Both the position numbers and the translations under genes were made by a program. This document shows, piece after piece, positions 24,707-33,799 of a stretch of 64,000 bases of DNA. This DNA is from DATBLE01 sp963775695 (lineage in GTDB: Bacteria; Actinomycetota; Thermoleophilia; Gaiellales; Gaiellaceae), in contig CAVZJU010000001.1 in the NCBI GenBank assembly GCA_963775695.1, positions 62,001-126,000 of the forward strand, given 5' to 3'. Within the stretch, counting starts at the first letter, position 1. Every line of letters starts with the position of its first letter. Under the pieces are notes generated by a model. That model was not told the origin of the DNA, ran no database searches, and saw nothing but the letters and a program-made list of their open reading frames with translations.

Positions 24707-26761
24707 CTAGAGACGGTAGAGGACGTACCTCGCGTCGGAGTAGACCTGCGGGAGGTCGGGCCGGAGCTTCGAGCGGTTCCGGTCGACGACCAGCCAGGTC
24801 GCCCCGTAGCGGCGCGGGATCGCCAGGTTCCCGGTGCGGAAGAACATCCGGGCGTCGGCTCGCCGCGCGTACGGCCGGTTCGCCTTCGTGTCGGCGACGT
24901 GGCCCGGCAGGGCAGTGGCGACGTAGACGGGCGCGAAAGCCGCGATCGCGTAGCTGGTCGCGTCGTCGGAGAACACGACCGCTTTCTCGGGCACACGGTC
25001 GCGCAGAGCCCTGACGAGCCCGGGGGTCAGGCCGCGTGCGACGGTCGGGCGCTCGTCCCAGTGGGTGAAGCCGTGCAGCGCGACCGGCAGGATCGCCAGC
25101 GCGGCGGTGGCGGCCGCGATCGGCCCCATGCGGTCGAGCTCGGTCAGCCGGCGCGGGAGAAAGGCTCCGAGCACCAGCGCTGCGGTGGAGCCGAACAGCG
25201 CCACCCACGTCGCCACCGCGGGCCCGCCGTCGTCAAGCGCGTAGCCGAAGTCCCCCGGATAGGCGAGCTGGAACGCGATGCCCGCGCCCAGGCCCACCGG
25301 GAGGGCTCCCAGCGAGAGCAGCCGCGCGAGCACGGCTGCGCCGCCCGCAACCGCGAACGGAAACGGGACGAAGCCGGCGGCGCGGCGCGCCTGCGAGATC
25401 GACACGGCATCGGCGAAATGTGTGAACAGGGTCGGCCAAAGCACGACCACCAGCACGGCGAGGAAGCCGCCGATCACGAACGCGCCCCAGCGGCGTCGCG
25501 CGGCCAGGACGGCCAGCGGCACCGCGAAGAGCGCGAGCACGGCGACCGCCCCGGCCCTCCCGACCACCTCCGGGGCGAGGCGGTAGCTGCCGTCCGAGAA
25601 GACGTCGAGCTGGTTCCGGTAGTGCTGGAGCGCCCGGGTGAGCTCGTCCGCGGACGGGCCGACCGACACGGTCTCGTCGGCGATCGGGCGCAGCCAGAGC
25701 GCAACCGCTCCGGCCGGGACGACGACGGCCGTCACCGCCAGCGCTCCTTCCACGAGCTCCGTCCGGGCAAGGACCAGCCGGGCGACCACGTAGCCGACGA
25801 GTGGGATCAGCACGAAAAGCGCGTACGTCGGGTGGACGAACGCCAGCGCGCCGGACGCGACCGCCAGCGTCGCGAGCCTGGACAATGCGTTGCTTCCTCG
25901 CTGCGCGACGAAGGCGAAGAAGAGGGCGATCACGGCCGGGACGAGCAGCTGGCGGCTCGCGGTGGCGGGCAGCGCGAGCGCCGTGTACGAACCGCCGTGA
26001 CCGGCGGCGAGACCGAACATCGCCACCTGCGCGAGCAGCACCGCCAAGCCTCCCCAGGCCGAACGGAAGACCTCCCTCCCGGCCTCCCAGGCGACGAGGA
26101 ACGCAACCGGAACGAGCAGGCTGGCCTCGTGGAGAACGACCTGGCTCGGGTCGACGCCGGCCAGCCGCGCGACCAGCGCGAGAAACGAGTGCCAGAGCGG
26201 AAACGCGTAGCCGGGGTGGAGCCCACCGTCGCGGAACTCGTCGACGGCCCGGAGCGACAGCCCGCCGAAGTCCTCGAGCTTCCGCACGCGGGCGAGGTGG
26301 AAGAGGTCGTCGCCGCCCGTGAGATGCGTGGTGATGGCCCAGAGCGCGATCCCGAGCCCGGCCCCTGCGGCCGCGACCAGAACAGCTAGTGCCACTGTGT
26401 TACCTGGCTCTGAACGGCCTGGTTGGGCTCGAAATCGTGCTCGCACCACTGTGGTACTCGGCCCGACGAGCAACCAGGCGAGGGCGCCGGCGGCGATGAC
26501 GCAGAGCAGCACCAACGCCAGCGTCAACGTCGAGTGCACGGCGAACACCACCGCCATGACGACGAACAGCGCTCCCAGGCTCCACGCGAGAGCGGCCGAG
26601 AACCCAGGCGCCCGGAGCGCCCGCGCGATCAGGGCGCCGGGCAGGAGCAGGCACGCGGTCGCCGCCGCGAGTCGCACCCACAGACCCCAGCCGGTGTCCG
26701 GCAGCCCGCGCGAGATCCCCAGCGCCGGCAGCGCGAGCAGCTCCCACGGGATGCGCCGCAT
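24707..26761 (-). CDS. Large polytopic membrane protein, GT-C glycosyltransferase-like
   Basis: The product has 684 residues with roughly fourteen hydrophobic segments and a soluble C-terminal domain of about 130 residues. GGDDLFHLARVRKL near residue 150, in the first large outer loop, resembles the acidic motif of GT-C enzymes that use polyprenyl-phosphate sugars. Its place between two glycosyltransferase genes supports that reading. The stop of this gene abuts a structured intergenic region. The start overlaps the following GT2 gene's stop by one base. Confidence 0.65.
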   Translation of the reverse strand: MRRIPWELLALPALGISRGLPDTGWGLWVRLAAATACLLLPGALIARALRAPGFSAALAWSLGALFVVMAVVFAVHSTLTLALVLLCVIAAGALAWLLVGPSTTVVRARFRAQPGRSEPGNTVALAVLVAAAGAGLGIALWAITTHLTGGDDLFHLARVRKLEDFGGLSLRAVDEFRDGGLHPGYAFPLWHSFLALVARLAGVDPSQVVLHEASLLVPVAFLVAWEAGREVFRSAWGGLAVLLAQVAMFGLAAGHGGSYTALALPATASRQLLVPAVIALFFAFVAQRGSNALSRLATLAVASGALAFVHPTYALFVLIPLVGYVVARLVLARTELVEGALAVTAVVVPAGAVALWLRPIADETVSVGPSADELTRALQHYRNQLDVFSDGSYRLAPEVVGRAGAVAVLALFAVPLAVLAARRRWGAFVIGGFLAVLVVVLWPTLFTHFADAVSISQARRAAGFVPFPFAVAGGAAVLARLLSLGALPVGLGAGIAFQLAYPGDFGYALDDGGPAVATWVALFGSTAALVLGAFLPRRLTELDRMGPIAAATAALAILPVALHGFTHWDERPTVARGLTPGLVRALRDRVPEKAVVFSDDATSYAIAAFAPVYVATALPGHVADTKANRPYARRADARMFFRTGNLAIPRRYGATWLVVDRNRSKLRPDLPQVYSDARYVLYRL

Positions 26762-27612
26762 CAGAGCGCGCGTGCGGCGTCGCGGTACATGCGGCCGCGC
26801 TCGCCACGGAAGACCAGGCCGCGCAGGCGCAGCGCCACCGCGAGCAGCCCTCGCGCGCGGGCGGCCTCACGAGAGCTCCGGTGCTTGGCGAACCAGCGCA
26901 CGATCCCGCGGACGTTCTCGACGTACATCCGCCCGCCGTGGGAAGCGCCGCCGACGTGCACGGCCTCGGCGTCCGGAGTGAACCAGACCGCCCAGCCCGC
27001 CTGGTGGAAGCGGTAGAACCAGTCGGTCTCCTCGCTGAACAGGAAGAAGTCGTCGTCGAACATCCCGACCTGGTCGGCCGCGGTCCTGCGGACGAGGAAG
27101 CACGAGCCCATCACCCACTCGACGGAACGGGCCGAGCCGTGGTCGAAGTCGCCGGCGTAGTAGGCGTTGAGCGCGTGCGAGCGGGGCGCGAGCTTGCGCA
27201 GGAAGAAGTACTCGGTGGCGAGCCGCCAGAGCGTGGGGAAGCCGCGCACCGAGCGCTGGAGCGTCCCGTCGGGGTTGCGCAGCCGCGGGGCGACCACCGC
27301 AGCGTCCTCGTGGGCGTCCGCGAAGGCAACCAGCCGCTCGAGCGCGTTCTCGACCAGCCAGGCGTCGGAGTTGATCAGCAGGTGGTAGCGGGCAGGCGCC
27401 GCGAGCATGCCGGCGTTCAGCCCCGCGCCCAGGCCACGGTTCTCCTGCTCGATCACGCGCACCGCCGGGAACCGCTCGCGCACGCGCTCGAGCGTGCCGT
27501 CGGTCGAGCCGTGGTCGACGAGGATCGTCTCGACCCCGGCGAGGCTCTCGAGGCACTGCTCGATCCACGGCAGCCCGTTCAGGGTCACCGTCACGGCCGA
27601 GATGTCACCCAC
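26761..27612 (-). CDS. GT2-family glycosyltransferase (rhamnosyltransferase-like)
   Basis: The product has 283 residues from a GTG. TVTLNGLPWIEQCLESL, VDHGSTDGT (32-40) and LLINSDAWL (78-86) are the GT-A nucleotide and metal-binding elements. GSCFLVRR and FSEETDWFYRFHQAGW match the acceptor side of GT2 rhamnosyl- and related transferases. It adds a sugar in the cytoplasm. It overlaps the flippase-like gene's stop by 8 nt. Confidence 0.85.
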   Translation of the reverse strand: MGDISAVTVTLNGLPWIEQCLESLAGVETILVDHGSTDGTLERVRERFPAVRVIEQENRGLGAGLNAGMLAAPARYHLLINSDAWLVENALERLVAFADAHEDAAVVAPRLRNPDGTLQRSVRGFPTLWRLATEYFFLRKLAPRSHALNAYYAGDFDHGSARSVEWVMGSCFLVRRTAADQVGMFDDDFFLFSEETDWFYRFHQAGWAVWFTPDAEAVHVGGASHGGRMYVENVRGIVRWFAKHRSSREAARARGLLAVALRLRGLVFRGERGRMYRDAARAL

Positions 27613-28591
27613 TGCGTTCGAGTCGCGGGTGCTCGCGCGTCCGCGTCCCGCGGATCGCCTCCCAGCCGAGGATCACCGCCCCGGGCAGCGCGAGCGCGAT
27701 CGTGACGACGAAGAAGAGGAAGCCGGTCGCGAACGCCGCGTCGGCATCGACGCCGAGCTGGCCGAGGAAGCTGACGAAGAAGGCCTCGCGCACGGCGAGA
27801 CCGTTGATCGTGAACGGGACGAGCATGACCAGGAAGAGGAGCGGCCCCATCACGTAGTACGCCCGCGGCGAGAGGTCGACGCCGACGGCCTTCCCCGTCA
27901 GCCAGATCGCCAGCACGCGCACCGACTGGATCCCGAGCGTCAGCACCGTCACGCCTGCGAGGAGCCACGGGTGGTCGCGGTAGCCGTGGATCCCCTCGTA
28001 CACCGCCCGGACGGGCCGCTCGAGCCGCAGCCTCCGCAGGATCGGCACGGTGAGCCGCAGCGGCCCGCGGGCGCGTCGCGAGAAGAGCACGACCGCGAGC
28101 ACGAGCGTGGCGACGACGAAGCCGAGCTCGACCCAGAGGTACGCGCCGACGTCGTAGTGCCCGATCGCCAGCACGAAGCCGACCGCCGCCAGCGCGAGCG
28201 TCGCCGCGCCGCCGAGTGCGCGCTCGAGCAGCACCGACCCCGCGATCGGCCCGCCGTAGCCCGGGTGCCTGCGCGACGTCTCGAAGATCCGCATCGCGTC
28301 GCCGCCGACCGAGGTCGGCAGGACCTGGCCGGCGGTGTAGGCGGTGAAGTAGGCCCGCAACAGCCAGCGCAGCCGGTCGTGGATGCCGCGGCCGTCGAGC
28401 AGCTTCTGCCAGCGCCAGGCCATCGGCCAGACGGTGACGATCATGATCGCGATCGCCGCGAAGAAGTACTCGAGCTGGGCGTTGCGGAGGACGTCGATCG
28501 TCTTGCCGACGTCGATCTTCCAGATGATGTAGGCGGTGCAGAGTCCGGTGACGACGAGCGTCGTGCCGACCCGGACCGAGCGGCGTCTCAT
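27605..28591 (-). CDS. Lysylphosphatidylglycerol synthase TM-region/UPF0104 membrane protein
   Basis: The product has 328 residues with about eight transmembrane segments. LPTSVGGDAMRIFETSRR near residue 93 and PFTINGLAVREAFFVSFLG near 262 are the two conserved PxxxGGxxxR and G-REA motifs of the AglD/YbhN/LPG-synthase membrane family. In glycan loci such proteins are thought to move or protect lipid-linked sugars, but their function is not settled. It is translationally coupled to the DegT gene (ATGA overlap). Confidence 0.75.
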   Translation of the reverse strand: MRRRSVRVGTTLVVTGLCTAYIIWKIDVGKTIDVLRNAQLEYFFAAIAIMIVTVWPMAWRWQKLLDGRGIHDRLRWLLRAYFTAYTAGQVLPTSVGGDAMRIFETSRRHPGYGGPIAGSVLLERALGGAATLALAAVGFVLAIGHYDVGAYLWVELGFVVATLVLAVVLFSRRARGPLRLTVPILRRLRLERPVRAVYEGIHGYRDHPWLLAGVTVLTLGIQSVRVLAIWLTGKAVGVDLSPRAYYVMGPLLFLVMLVPFTINGLAVREAFFVSFLGQLGVDADAAFATGFLFFVVTIALALPGAVILGWEAIRGTRTREHPRLERSG

Positions 28592-29718
28592 CCCGCCGTG
28601 AACGAGGCGTGCACCCGGCGCAGCGCCTCGATCGCGTCCTCGATGTCCGCTTCCGAGTGCGCAGGCGAGAGCGGCAGCGACAGGAGCTCGGCGCCGGCCC
28701 GCTCGGCGACCGGTAGCGGCGGCTGGCCCGGGAAGCGCTCGCGGTACGCGGTCAGCAGGTGGACCGGGAGGAAGTGCACGCTCGTACCGATGTTCTCCTC
28801 GGCCAGCGCCTCGCGGTAGGCGTCGCGCGTCGCGCCCGCTTCCTCGCTCACGCGCACGGGATACAGGTGGTGCGCGTGCAGGTCGCGGGGGTCGCGCGCG
28901 ACCGGCTCGATCCCGTCCAGCTCGGCGACGGCGGCGTCGTAGAGCTCGACCTGCCGCAGCCGTAGCGCCCGGTGCCGCTCGACCTTGTCGAGCTGGCACA
29001 GGGCGATCGAGGCGAGCACGTCGGAGAGGTTGGCCTTGTACCCGGGCACGGCGATGTCGTAGAGCGACCCGTGGCCGCGGCGCATGATCGTCAGCGCCCG
29101 GATCGCCTCGGCGAGCTCGTCGCTCGAGGTGGTCACGATCCCGCCCTCGCCGGCGGCGATCGACTTCGTCGCGTACAGGGAGAAGCACGTCGCTTCGGAG
29201 AGCCCACCGATCTTCCGGCCGCGGTATTCGCTCTCGGCCGCGTGGGCGGCGTCCTCGAGCACCGGCAGGCCGAGCGCGTGGATCGCGTCGAGGTCGGCCG
29301 GCTGCCCGTACAGATGCACCGGCATGATCGCCTTCGTCCGGGGCGTGACCAGCTCGGCGACGCGCTCGGGATCGACGTTCAGGTCGGTGTCGCGGACGTC
29401 CGCGAACACGGGCGTCGCGCCCGTGTGGACGATCACGTTCGCCGTCGCCGGCCACGTGATCGGCGTCGTGATCACCTCGTCGCCGGGGCCGATCCCGAGC
29501 GCGACCAGCGCGAGATGCATGGCCGCCGTCCCGGAGGACACGGCGAGGGCGTGCTTCGCTCCGACGTAGGCCGCGAAACGCTCCTCGAGCTCGGCCGCGC
29601 GCGGGCCCGTGGTCAGCCAGCCGGAGCGGATCGCCTCCGCGACCGCAGCGACCTCCTCGTCGCCGACCGCGGGCGGCTGGAAGCCCAGGAAGGTCTCGCG
29701 ACGTCTACTGGAGATCAC
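28588..29718 (-). CDS. DegT/DnrJ/EryC1 aminotransferase
   Basis: The product has 376 residues from GTG 29718. SSGTAAMHLALVALGIGPGDEV, EDAAHAAES and the PLP lysine in SLYATKSIAAGEGG mark the sugar aminotransferase family, which installs an amino group on a nucleotide-linked keto sugar (PLP, usually glutamate). The dehydratase-like SDR at 30963 could supply the keto sugar. It overlaps the next gene by 4 nt and lies 45 bp from the ATP-grasp gene. Confidence 0.85.
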   Translation of the reverse strand: MISSRRRETFLGFQPPAVGDEEVAAVAEAIRSGWLTTGPRAAELEERFAAYVGAKHALAVSSGTAAMHLALVALGIGPGDEVITTPITWPATANVIVHTGATPVFADVRDTDLNVDPERVAELVTPRTKAIMPVHLYGQPADLDAIHALGLPVLEDAAHAAESEYRGRKIGGLSEATCFSLYATKSIAAGEGGIVTTSSDELAEAIRALTIMRRGHGSLYDIAVPGYKANLSDVLASIALCQLDKVERHRALRLRQVELYDAAVAELDGIEPVARDPRDLHAHHLYPVRVSEEAGATRDAYREALAEENIGTSVHFLPVHLLTAYRERFPGQPPLPVAERAGAELLSLPLSPAHSEADIEDAIEALRRVHASFTAG

Positions 29719-29763
29719 TTCGGGATGACCACGGCCTGTGCTTCGTCCTGAAGGGATCTCACA

Positions 29764-31008
29764 TCAAACGACGGCTTCTGCGGGGACATCGGCAACGACG
29801 AAGCGTACGCAGTCCGCTGCGCGACCAGCGCGCGCGACCGCCTCCTCGCGGCTCGCCCCGACGGCGAGGACCGCGCCCACCCGGTCGGAGCCGCGCCGCA
29901 GCGGGCCGAGCACCGCTCCGGGCTCCGGGTAGACGCGCACCCAGGCGACGCCTTCGACGGCCGCCGCCTCGTCCACACCCTGGACCTCGACCAGCGTGCC
30001 GGGCGTGGGTACGAGGAACCGCGTGCAGCCGCCGCCTGCCTGCTGCACGGGACGAAGCTGCTCCTCGTCGATCGCCTCGCCGAGTGCGACGGCGAGAGCC
30101 AGCGCGTTCAGGTCGACGCCCAGCACCGCCCGGCACAGCTCGGCATCGTGTCCGCCGCCGAGGCGTGCCGCCAGCTCGACCACGTGCGCGCCGCGCTCGC
30201 CGACGACCACCTGCGTGTACGTCGGCCCCTCCTCGACGCCGACCGCCCGGGCCGCCTCCTGCGCTGCCTCGACCGCCGCGCCGACCTCTTCCGGCGCGAG
30301 CGAGCTCGGCCAGACATGGGCGAGCGCGACGCCGAACGCCGGCGGCTCCGCGACGACGCGGTCGGTGACGGTCAGCGGCGTGAACCGGCCCTCGACGGAG
30401 AACGCGTTCACGGTCACCTCGCGCCCGGGGACGAGCTCCTCGACCAGCACGACGCTCGACCGCGATTCGACGAGCGCGAGCCTGAAGGCCGCGTCGAGCT
30501 GCTCCTCGGCGCGCACGAGCACGAGCCCCTTCTGGCCCTGGCGGTCGGGCGCCTTGACCACGCACGGGTAACCGAACGAGGCCGCCGCGACGGCGGCTTC
30601 CTCGAGCGAGGCGCAGACGACGTGCTGCGGGTGCGGGACGCCCGTCTCTGCAAAGCGCTCGCGCTGGCGGAGCTTCGAGGTGGCCAGCACGGCAGCGGCC
30701 GGGTCGATCGGGTGTGGCAGCGCCTGGCGCTCGGCGATTCGCGCTGCGACCGCGACCGGCCAGTCGATGCCCGGCGCGATCAGGCCGTCGACCCGCTCCG
30801 CGGCGACGAGGCGGTCGATCTGGGGCTCGTCCTCGACCGAGATGATCGCGCGGCGGTCGGCGAAGCGGAAGCCGAGCGCGGCCGGGTTGCGGTCGACGGC
30901 CACGACGAACAGGCCGCGGTCACGGGCGGCCTCGAGGAGACCGAGCTGGCCGGCGCCCGCGCCTAGGACGAGTAGACGCTTCGATCCGGCTGCCTGAGTC
31001 CCCGCCAC
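29764..31008 (-). CDS. ATP-grasp ligase (carboxylate-amine/thiol ligase type)
   Basis: The product has 414 residues. The pre-ATP-grasp Rossmann domain shows LLVLGAGAGQLGLLEAARDRG. The ATP-grasp core has FGYPCVVKAPDRQGQKG (about 147-163), the EELVPGREVTVN segment and VVELAARLGGGHD with metal ligands. It activates a carboxylate as acyl phosphate and joins it to an amine or similar group. A role in attaching an amino acid or acid to an amino sugar is possible. It overlaps the epimerase-like gene by 46 nt. Confidence 0.8.
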   Translation of the reverse strand: MAGTQAAGSKRLLVLGAGAGQLGLLEAARDRGLFVVAVDRNPAALGFRFADRRAIISVEDEPQIDRLVAAERVDGLIAPGIDWPVAVAARIAERQALPHPIDPAAAVLATSKLRQRERFAETGVPHPQHVVCASLEEAAVAAASFGYPCVVKAPDRQGQKGLVLVRAEEQLDAAFRLALVESRSSVVLVEELVPGREVTVNAFSVEGRFTPLTVTDRVVAEPPAFGVALAHVWPSSLAPEEVGAAVEAAQEAARAVGVEEGPTYTQVVVGERGAHVVELAARLGGGHDAELCRAVLGVDLNALALAVALGEAIDEEQLRPVQQAGGGCTRFLVPTPGTLVEVQGVDEAAAVEGVAWVRVYPEPGAVLGPLRRGSDRVGAVLAVGASREEAVARAGRAADCVRFVVADVPAEAVV

Positions 31009-31964
31009 CAGTCGTCATTCTCGCGATACCACTCGACGGTGCGCTCGAGGCCGTCCTCGAACGAGGTGCGCGCCCGCCAGCCGGCCAGCCGGTCGGCCTT
31101 CCCGGTCGAGCCGATGTGTCGGTCGACCTGCCCGGGCCGCTCGGCCACGTGCTCCTTCAGGAAGGCCGATTTCCCGAGTACCTCGAGCACGGCATCGGCG
31201 ATCTCCGACACGGAGATGTCCACGCCCGTAGCCACGTTGACGACTTCGCCTGCGACCGCGTCGACGTCGGCCTCGATGATCGCCTCGATCGCCTCGGCGT
31301 CGTCCTCGACGTAGAGCCAGTCGCGGCTCGCGTGGCCGTCGCCGTGCACCGTCAGCGGCTCGTCCGAGAGCGCCTGGGTGATGAACCGCGGGATCACCTT
31401 CTCCGGATGCTGCCGCGGGCCGTAGTTGTTGAACGGGCGCACGATCACGATCGGCAGTCCGTAGGTGACGTAGTAGCTGTACGCGAGGCGGTCGGCGCCC
31501 GCCTTCGTCGCGGCGTAGGGGCTGCGCGGGTTCAGCGGATGCTCTTCGTCCATCGGCGCGTACTCGGCCGTGCCGTACACCTCGCTGGACGAGATCAGGA
31601 TGAAGCGTTCGACCGGCGCCTCCCGGATGGCGTCGAGCAGGATCTGGGTCCCCTCGACGTTCGTGGTCACGAACTCGGACGCGCCCTCCTCGATCGACTT
31701 CTCGACGTGCGATTCGGCGGCGGCGTTGACGATCACGTCGACGCCGGCGACGACGTCGCGGACGAGCTCGCCGTCGCGAATGTCGCCGTGGACGAACGAA
31801 AGCCGCTCGTGCGCCATCACGTCGGCGAGGTTCTCCAGGTTGCCGGCATAGGTGAGCGCGTCGAGCGAGACGACCTCGTACGGCGTTGCCGCCAGCAGGT
31901 GGCGGACGAAGGTCGACGAGATGAACCCCGCCCCGCCGGTAACGAGCACGCGCTTCTCGCTCAC
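30963..31964 (-). CDS. Nucleotide-sugar 4,6-dehydratase-like extended SDR
   Basis: The product has 333 residues from GTG 31964. VTGGAGFISSTFVRHLL binds NAD, SPYAATKAGADRL gives YxxxK, and RPFNNYGPRQHPEKVIPRF is typical of RmlB-like dehydratases. The catalytic STDEVYG triad of RmlB reads SSSEVYG here: the acid Asp is replaced by Ser while Glu is kept. The exact reaction (4,6-dehydration, epimerisation or decarboxylation) is therefore uncertain. TAACGT lies 7 nt before the start. Confidence 0.75.
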   Translation of the reverse strand: MSEKRVLVTGGAGFISSTFVRHLLAATPYEVVSLDALTYAGNLENLADVMAHERLSFVHGDIRDGELVRDVVAGVDVIVNAAAESHVEKSIEEGASEFVTTNVEGTQILLDAIREAPVERFILISSSEVYGTAEYAPMDEEHPLNPRSPYAATKAGADRLAYSYYVTYGLPIVIVRPFNNYGPRQHPEKVIPRFITQALSDEPLTVHGDGHASRDWLYVEDDAEAIEAIIEADVDAVAGEVVNVATGVDISVSEIADAVLEVLGKSAFLKEHVAERPGQVDRHIGSTGKADRLAGWRARTSFEDGLERTVEWYRENDDWWRGLRQPDRSVYSS

Positions 31965-31971
31965 GGACCGG

Positions 31972-31977
31972 ACGTTA
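31972..31977 (-). promoter_or_regulatory. Candidate -10 box for leaderless dehydratase transcript
   Basis: TAACGT on the minus strand ends 7 nt before the GTG at 31964, matching the spacing seen at other gene heads here. No ribosome-binding site is visible. Confidence 0.35.
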
Positions 31978-31988
31978 TCGGTTGCGGA

Positions 31989-32017
31989 GTCTCGACCTCC
32001 GATTGTGAGATCGAGAC
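31989..32017. repeat. Short palindrome between GT2 and dehydratase genes
   Basis: GTCTCGACCTC, 7-nt loop, GAGATCGAGAC forms an 11-bp stem with one G-T/A-C difference. It may terminate the GT2 transcript that ends at 32045. Confidence 0.45.
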
Positions 32018-32044
32018 CCTATCCGCGCGGAGGCGAGACCGCGT

Positions 32045-32989
32045 CTAGAGCTCGCGGTCGATCGTGTAGAGCGGGCGCCCGGACACGTCGCGCTGGATCC
32101 GGCCGAGGTACTCGCCGACGAGCGCGAGGATGAAGCCCTGGACGCCCAGGACGAACAGGATCGCCACTCCGCCGAACAGCGGGCCGGGGAAGTTGGAGCG
32201 GTCGATCCAGTAGAAGATCCCCCAGCAGCCGAGCGCGAACGCGCCCAGCGTGCAGAGGGCGCCGAGCGCGAGGCCGATCCACTGGATCGGCTGCGGCCAG
32301 AAGCCGGCGAGGACGCTCAGCGCGGTCCGCACCAGTCTGAGCGGCGAGTACCGCGACGAGTCGGCGCGCGCGGCGTGGCCAACGTCGACCTCGACGACGC
32401 TCGCTCCGGTCGAGAGGACGAGGGCCTTCGTGAACTTCTGCTTGCCGATCGCGCCCAGAACCGGCTCGACCGCCTCCCGCCGGTAGGCGTTGAACGCGCA
32501 GCCGAAGTCGGAGATGTCCACACGGGTGAAGCGCCGCAGCATCCCGTTGATCAGCCGCGACGGCAGCGTGCGGCCCCACGAGTCGCGCCGGGCGACTCGG
32601 CGCCCGCTGGCCACGTCGTAGCCCGACTCGACCGCGTCGATCAGCTTCGGCAGGTCCTCCGGCGGGTTCTGGAGGTCGCTGTCCATGGTCACGACGATCG
32701 CGCCGCGGGCGCGCACCAGGCCGGCGTGCATCGCCGGGTGCTGGCCGAAGTTGCGCTTGAGGCGCACGCCGCGGACGTGGTCGTCGGCGTCGTGGAGGCG
32801 CTCGACCAGCTCGAAGGAGCCGTCGGTGGAGCCGTCGTCGACGAAGATCAGCTCGTAGTCGCGGCCCGCGAGGGCGGCACCCGTGCGGCGGTGGAGCTCT
32901 TCCAGCGAGCCGACCTCGTCGAAGACGGTGACGACGATCGAGATCTCCGGTTGCGGTGACGCCGAATCGACCGGAACGGGCCTGGCCAT
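32045..32989 (-). CDS. GT2-family glycosyltransferase with C-terminal membrane hairpin
   Basis: The product has 314 residues. SIVVTVFDEVGSLEEL, FVDDGSTDGS (50-59) and TMDSDLQNPPEDL (about 102-114) are the DPM1/ArnC/GtrB GT-A motifs. Two C-terminal transmembrane segments (about 238-262 and 272-296) anchor it. Such enzymes load a sugar onto polyprenyl phosphate, providing donors for GT-C enzymes such as the 24707 product. TAGTGT 7 nt before the ATG suggests leaderless transcription. Confidence 0.85.
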   Translation of the reverse strand: MARPVPVDSASPQPEISIVVTVFDEVGSLEELHRRTGAALAGRDYELIFVDDGSTDGSFELVERLHDADDHVRGVRLKRNFGQHPAMHAGLVRARGAIVVTMDSDLQNPPEDLPKLIDAVESGYDVASGRRVARRDSWGRTLPSRLINGMLRRFTRVDISDFGCAFNAYRREAVEPVLGAIGKQKFTKALVLSTGASVVEVDVGHAARADSSRYSPLRLVRTALSVLAGFWPQPIQWIGLALGALCTLGAFALGCWGIFYWIDRSNFPGPLFGGVAILFVLGVQGFILALVGEYLGRIQRDVSGRPLYTIDREL

Positions 32990-32996
32990 GCGGCGG

Positions 32997-33002
32997 ACAC
33001 TA
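32997..33002 (-). promoter_or_regulatory. Candidate -10 box for leaderless GT2 start
   Basis: TAGTGT on the minus strand lies 7 nt before the ATG at 32989. The likely -35 area falls toward the adjacent hairpin at 33014-33051. Confidence 0.35.
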
Positions 33003-33013
33003 GCGTCGAACCC

Positions 33014-33051
33014 CCTCCGGGGACAGACCCGGAGGAGTCTGTCCCCGGAGG
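33014..33051. repeat. GGGGACAG-type palindrome after displaced MFS fragment
   Basis: CCTCCGGGGACAGAC, 8-nt loop, GTCTGTCCCCGGAGG is a perfect 15-bp stem located 10 bp beyond the stop of the MFS fragment. It probably was the terminator of the original MFS gene. It belongs to the same family as 15398 and 55298. Confidence 0.7.
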
Positions 33052-33061
33052 CGGCTGGAGG

Positions 33062-33631
33062 TCAGGCGGCCTCGTCGAGGACCGGGCGAAGCACCTCGAC
33101 CTCGGCCGGCCGCCTTCGGCGCGGGATCATCAGCGCGGCAACCGCCGCGACGGCGACGACGACCGCGCCGACCCAGATCGCGGGCGTCAGCCCGGACACG
33201 AACGACTCCCCGGTGCCGTAGCCGCCGTAGCGGGCGAACACCGAAGCGAGCACCGCGACGCCGAAGACGCCGCCCAGCTCGCGGATCGCGTTGTTGGCGC
33301 CCGACGCCTGGCCCTCCTCTTCCGGCCGCACCGACGAGAGGACGACGTTGGCGACGGGCGCGAAGAACAACGCCATCCCGATGCCCGAGACGACGAACGG
33401 CGCGACGAGCTCGGCGTACGGCGTCGTCGGGGTCGAGACCGCGGCGATCCACCCGAGCCCGATCGCCTGGAGCGCGAGACCGGTGGCGATGATCCTCCGG
33501 CCGCCGATCCGGTCGGACAGCGCGCCGGCGATCGGCGCGACGAAGATCGGCATCGCCGTCCACGGCAGGATCCGCAGCCCCGAGCCGAACGGCGAGTAGC
33601 CCTGCACGGTCTGGAAGAACTGCGCCAGCAG
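33062..33631 (-). pseudogene. Displaced 3' part of the resident DHA2-type MFS transporter gene
   Basis: The frame encodes the C-terminal ~189 residues of a 14-TM MFS exporter (LLAQFFQTVQGYSPFGSG to LDEAA). It aligns without gaps in its first ~120 residues to the C-terminal half of the intact protein at 48239-49678, about three quarters identical by eye. Upstream of codon LL the match ends abruptly at 33631, and an in-frame TAG follows at about 33662. It is the native gene end cut off by integration of the element, not an independent gene. Confidence 0.9.
33627..33631. other. attL core of the integrated element
   Basis: AGCAG is common to both element ends (here and 48822-48826), with AAGAACTG nearby on both sides. 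Left of it the DNA is the resident MFS 3' part; right of it is element DNA without MFS similarity. The exact crossover dinucleotide cannot be fixed by eye. Confidence 0.65.
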
Positions 33632-33670
33632 AGGGAAAAGAGCTACCAGTCTTTCTGGCTCCTAACGCCG

Positions 33671-33694
33671 AAAAGGGCCGTTTCCAGCCCTTTT
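33671..33694. terminator. Inverted repeat near left end of element
   Basis: AAAAGGGC, 8-nt loop, GCCCTTTT is a perfect 8-bp stem flanked by A and T runs, so it can terminate transcription in either direction. It separates the sigma-factor operon from the element boundary. Confidence 0.55.
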
Positions 33695-33799
33695 GGTGTC
33701 CTTGTGTGAGTCGTGCATGCATCGCGCGGGCCGGCGTGCCGCCGTTGTGGCAGCCACCCCGATAAAGCTTTCGCCGCCGTCTACCCTCTGTATGTGTAG

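Noticed and set aside
33062..33607. A second, independent short MFS-like protein starting at MQGYSPF
   Set aside because: It is only the C-terminal part of a 14-TM protein, starts at an internal Val/GTG and abuts the element boundary, so it is a displaced gene end.
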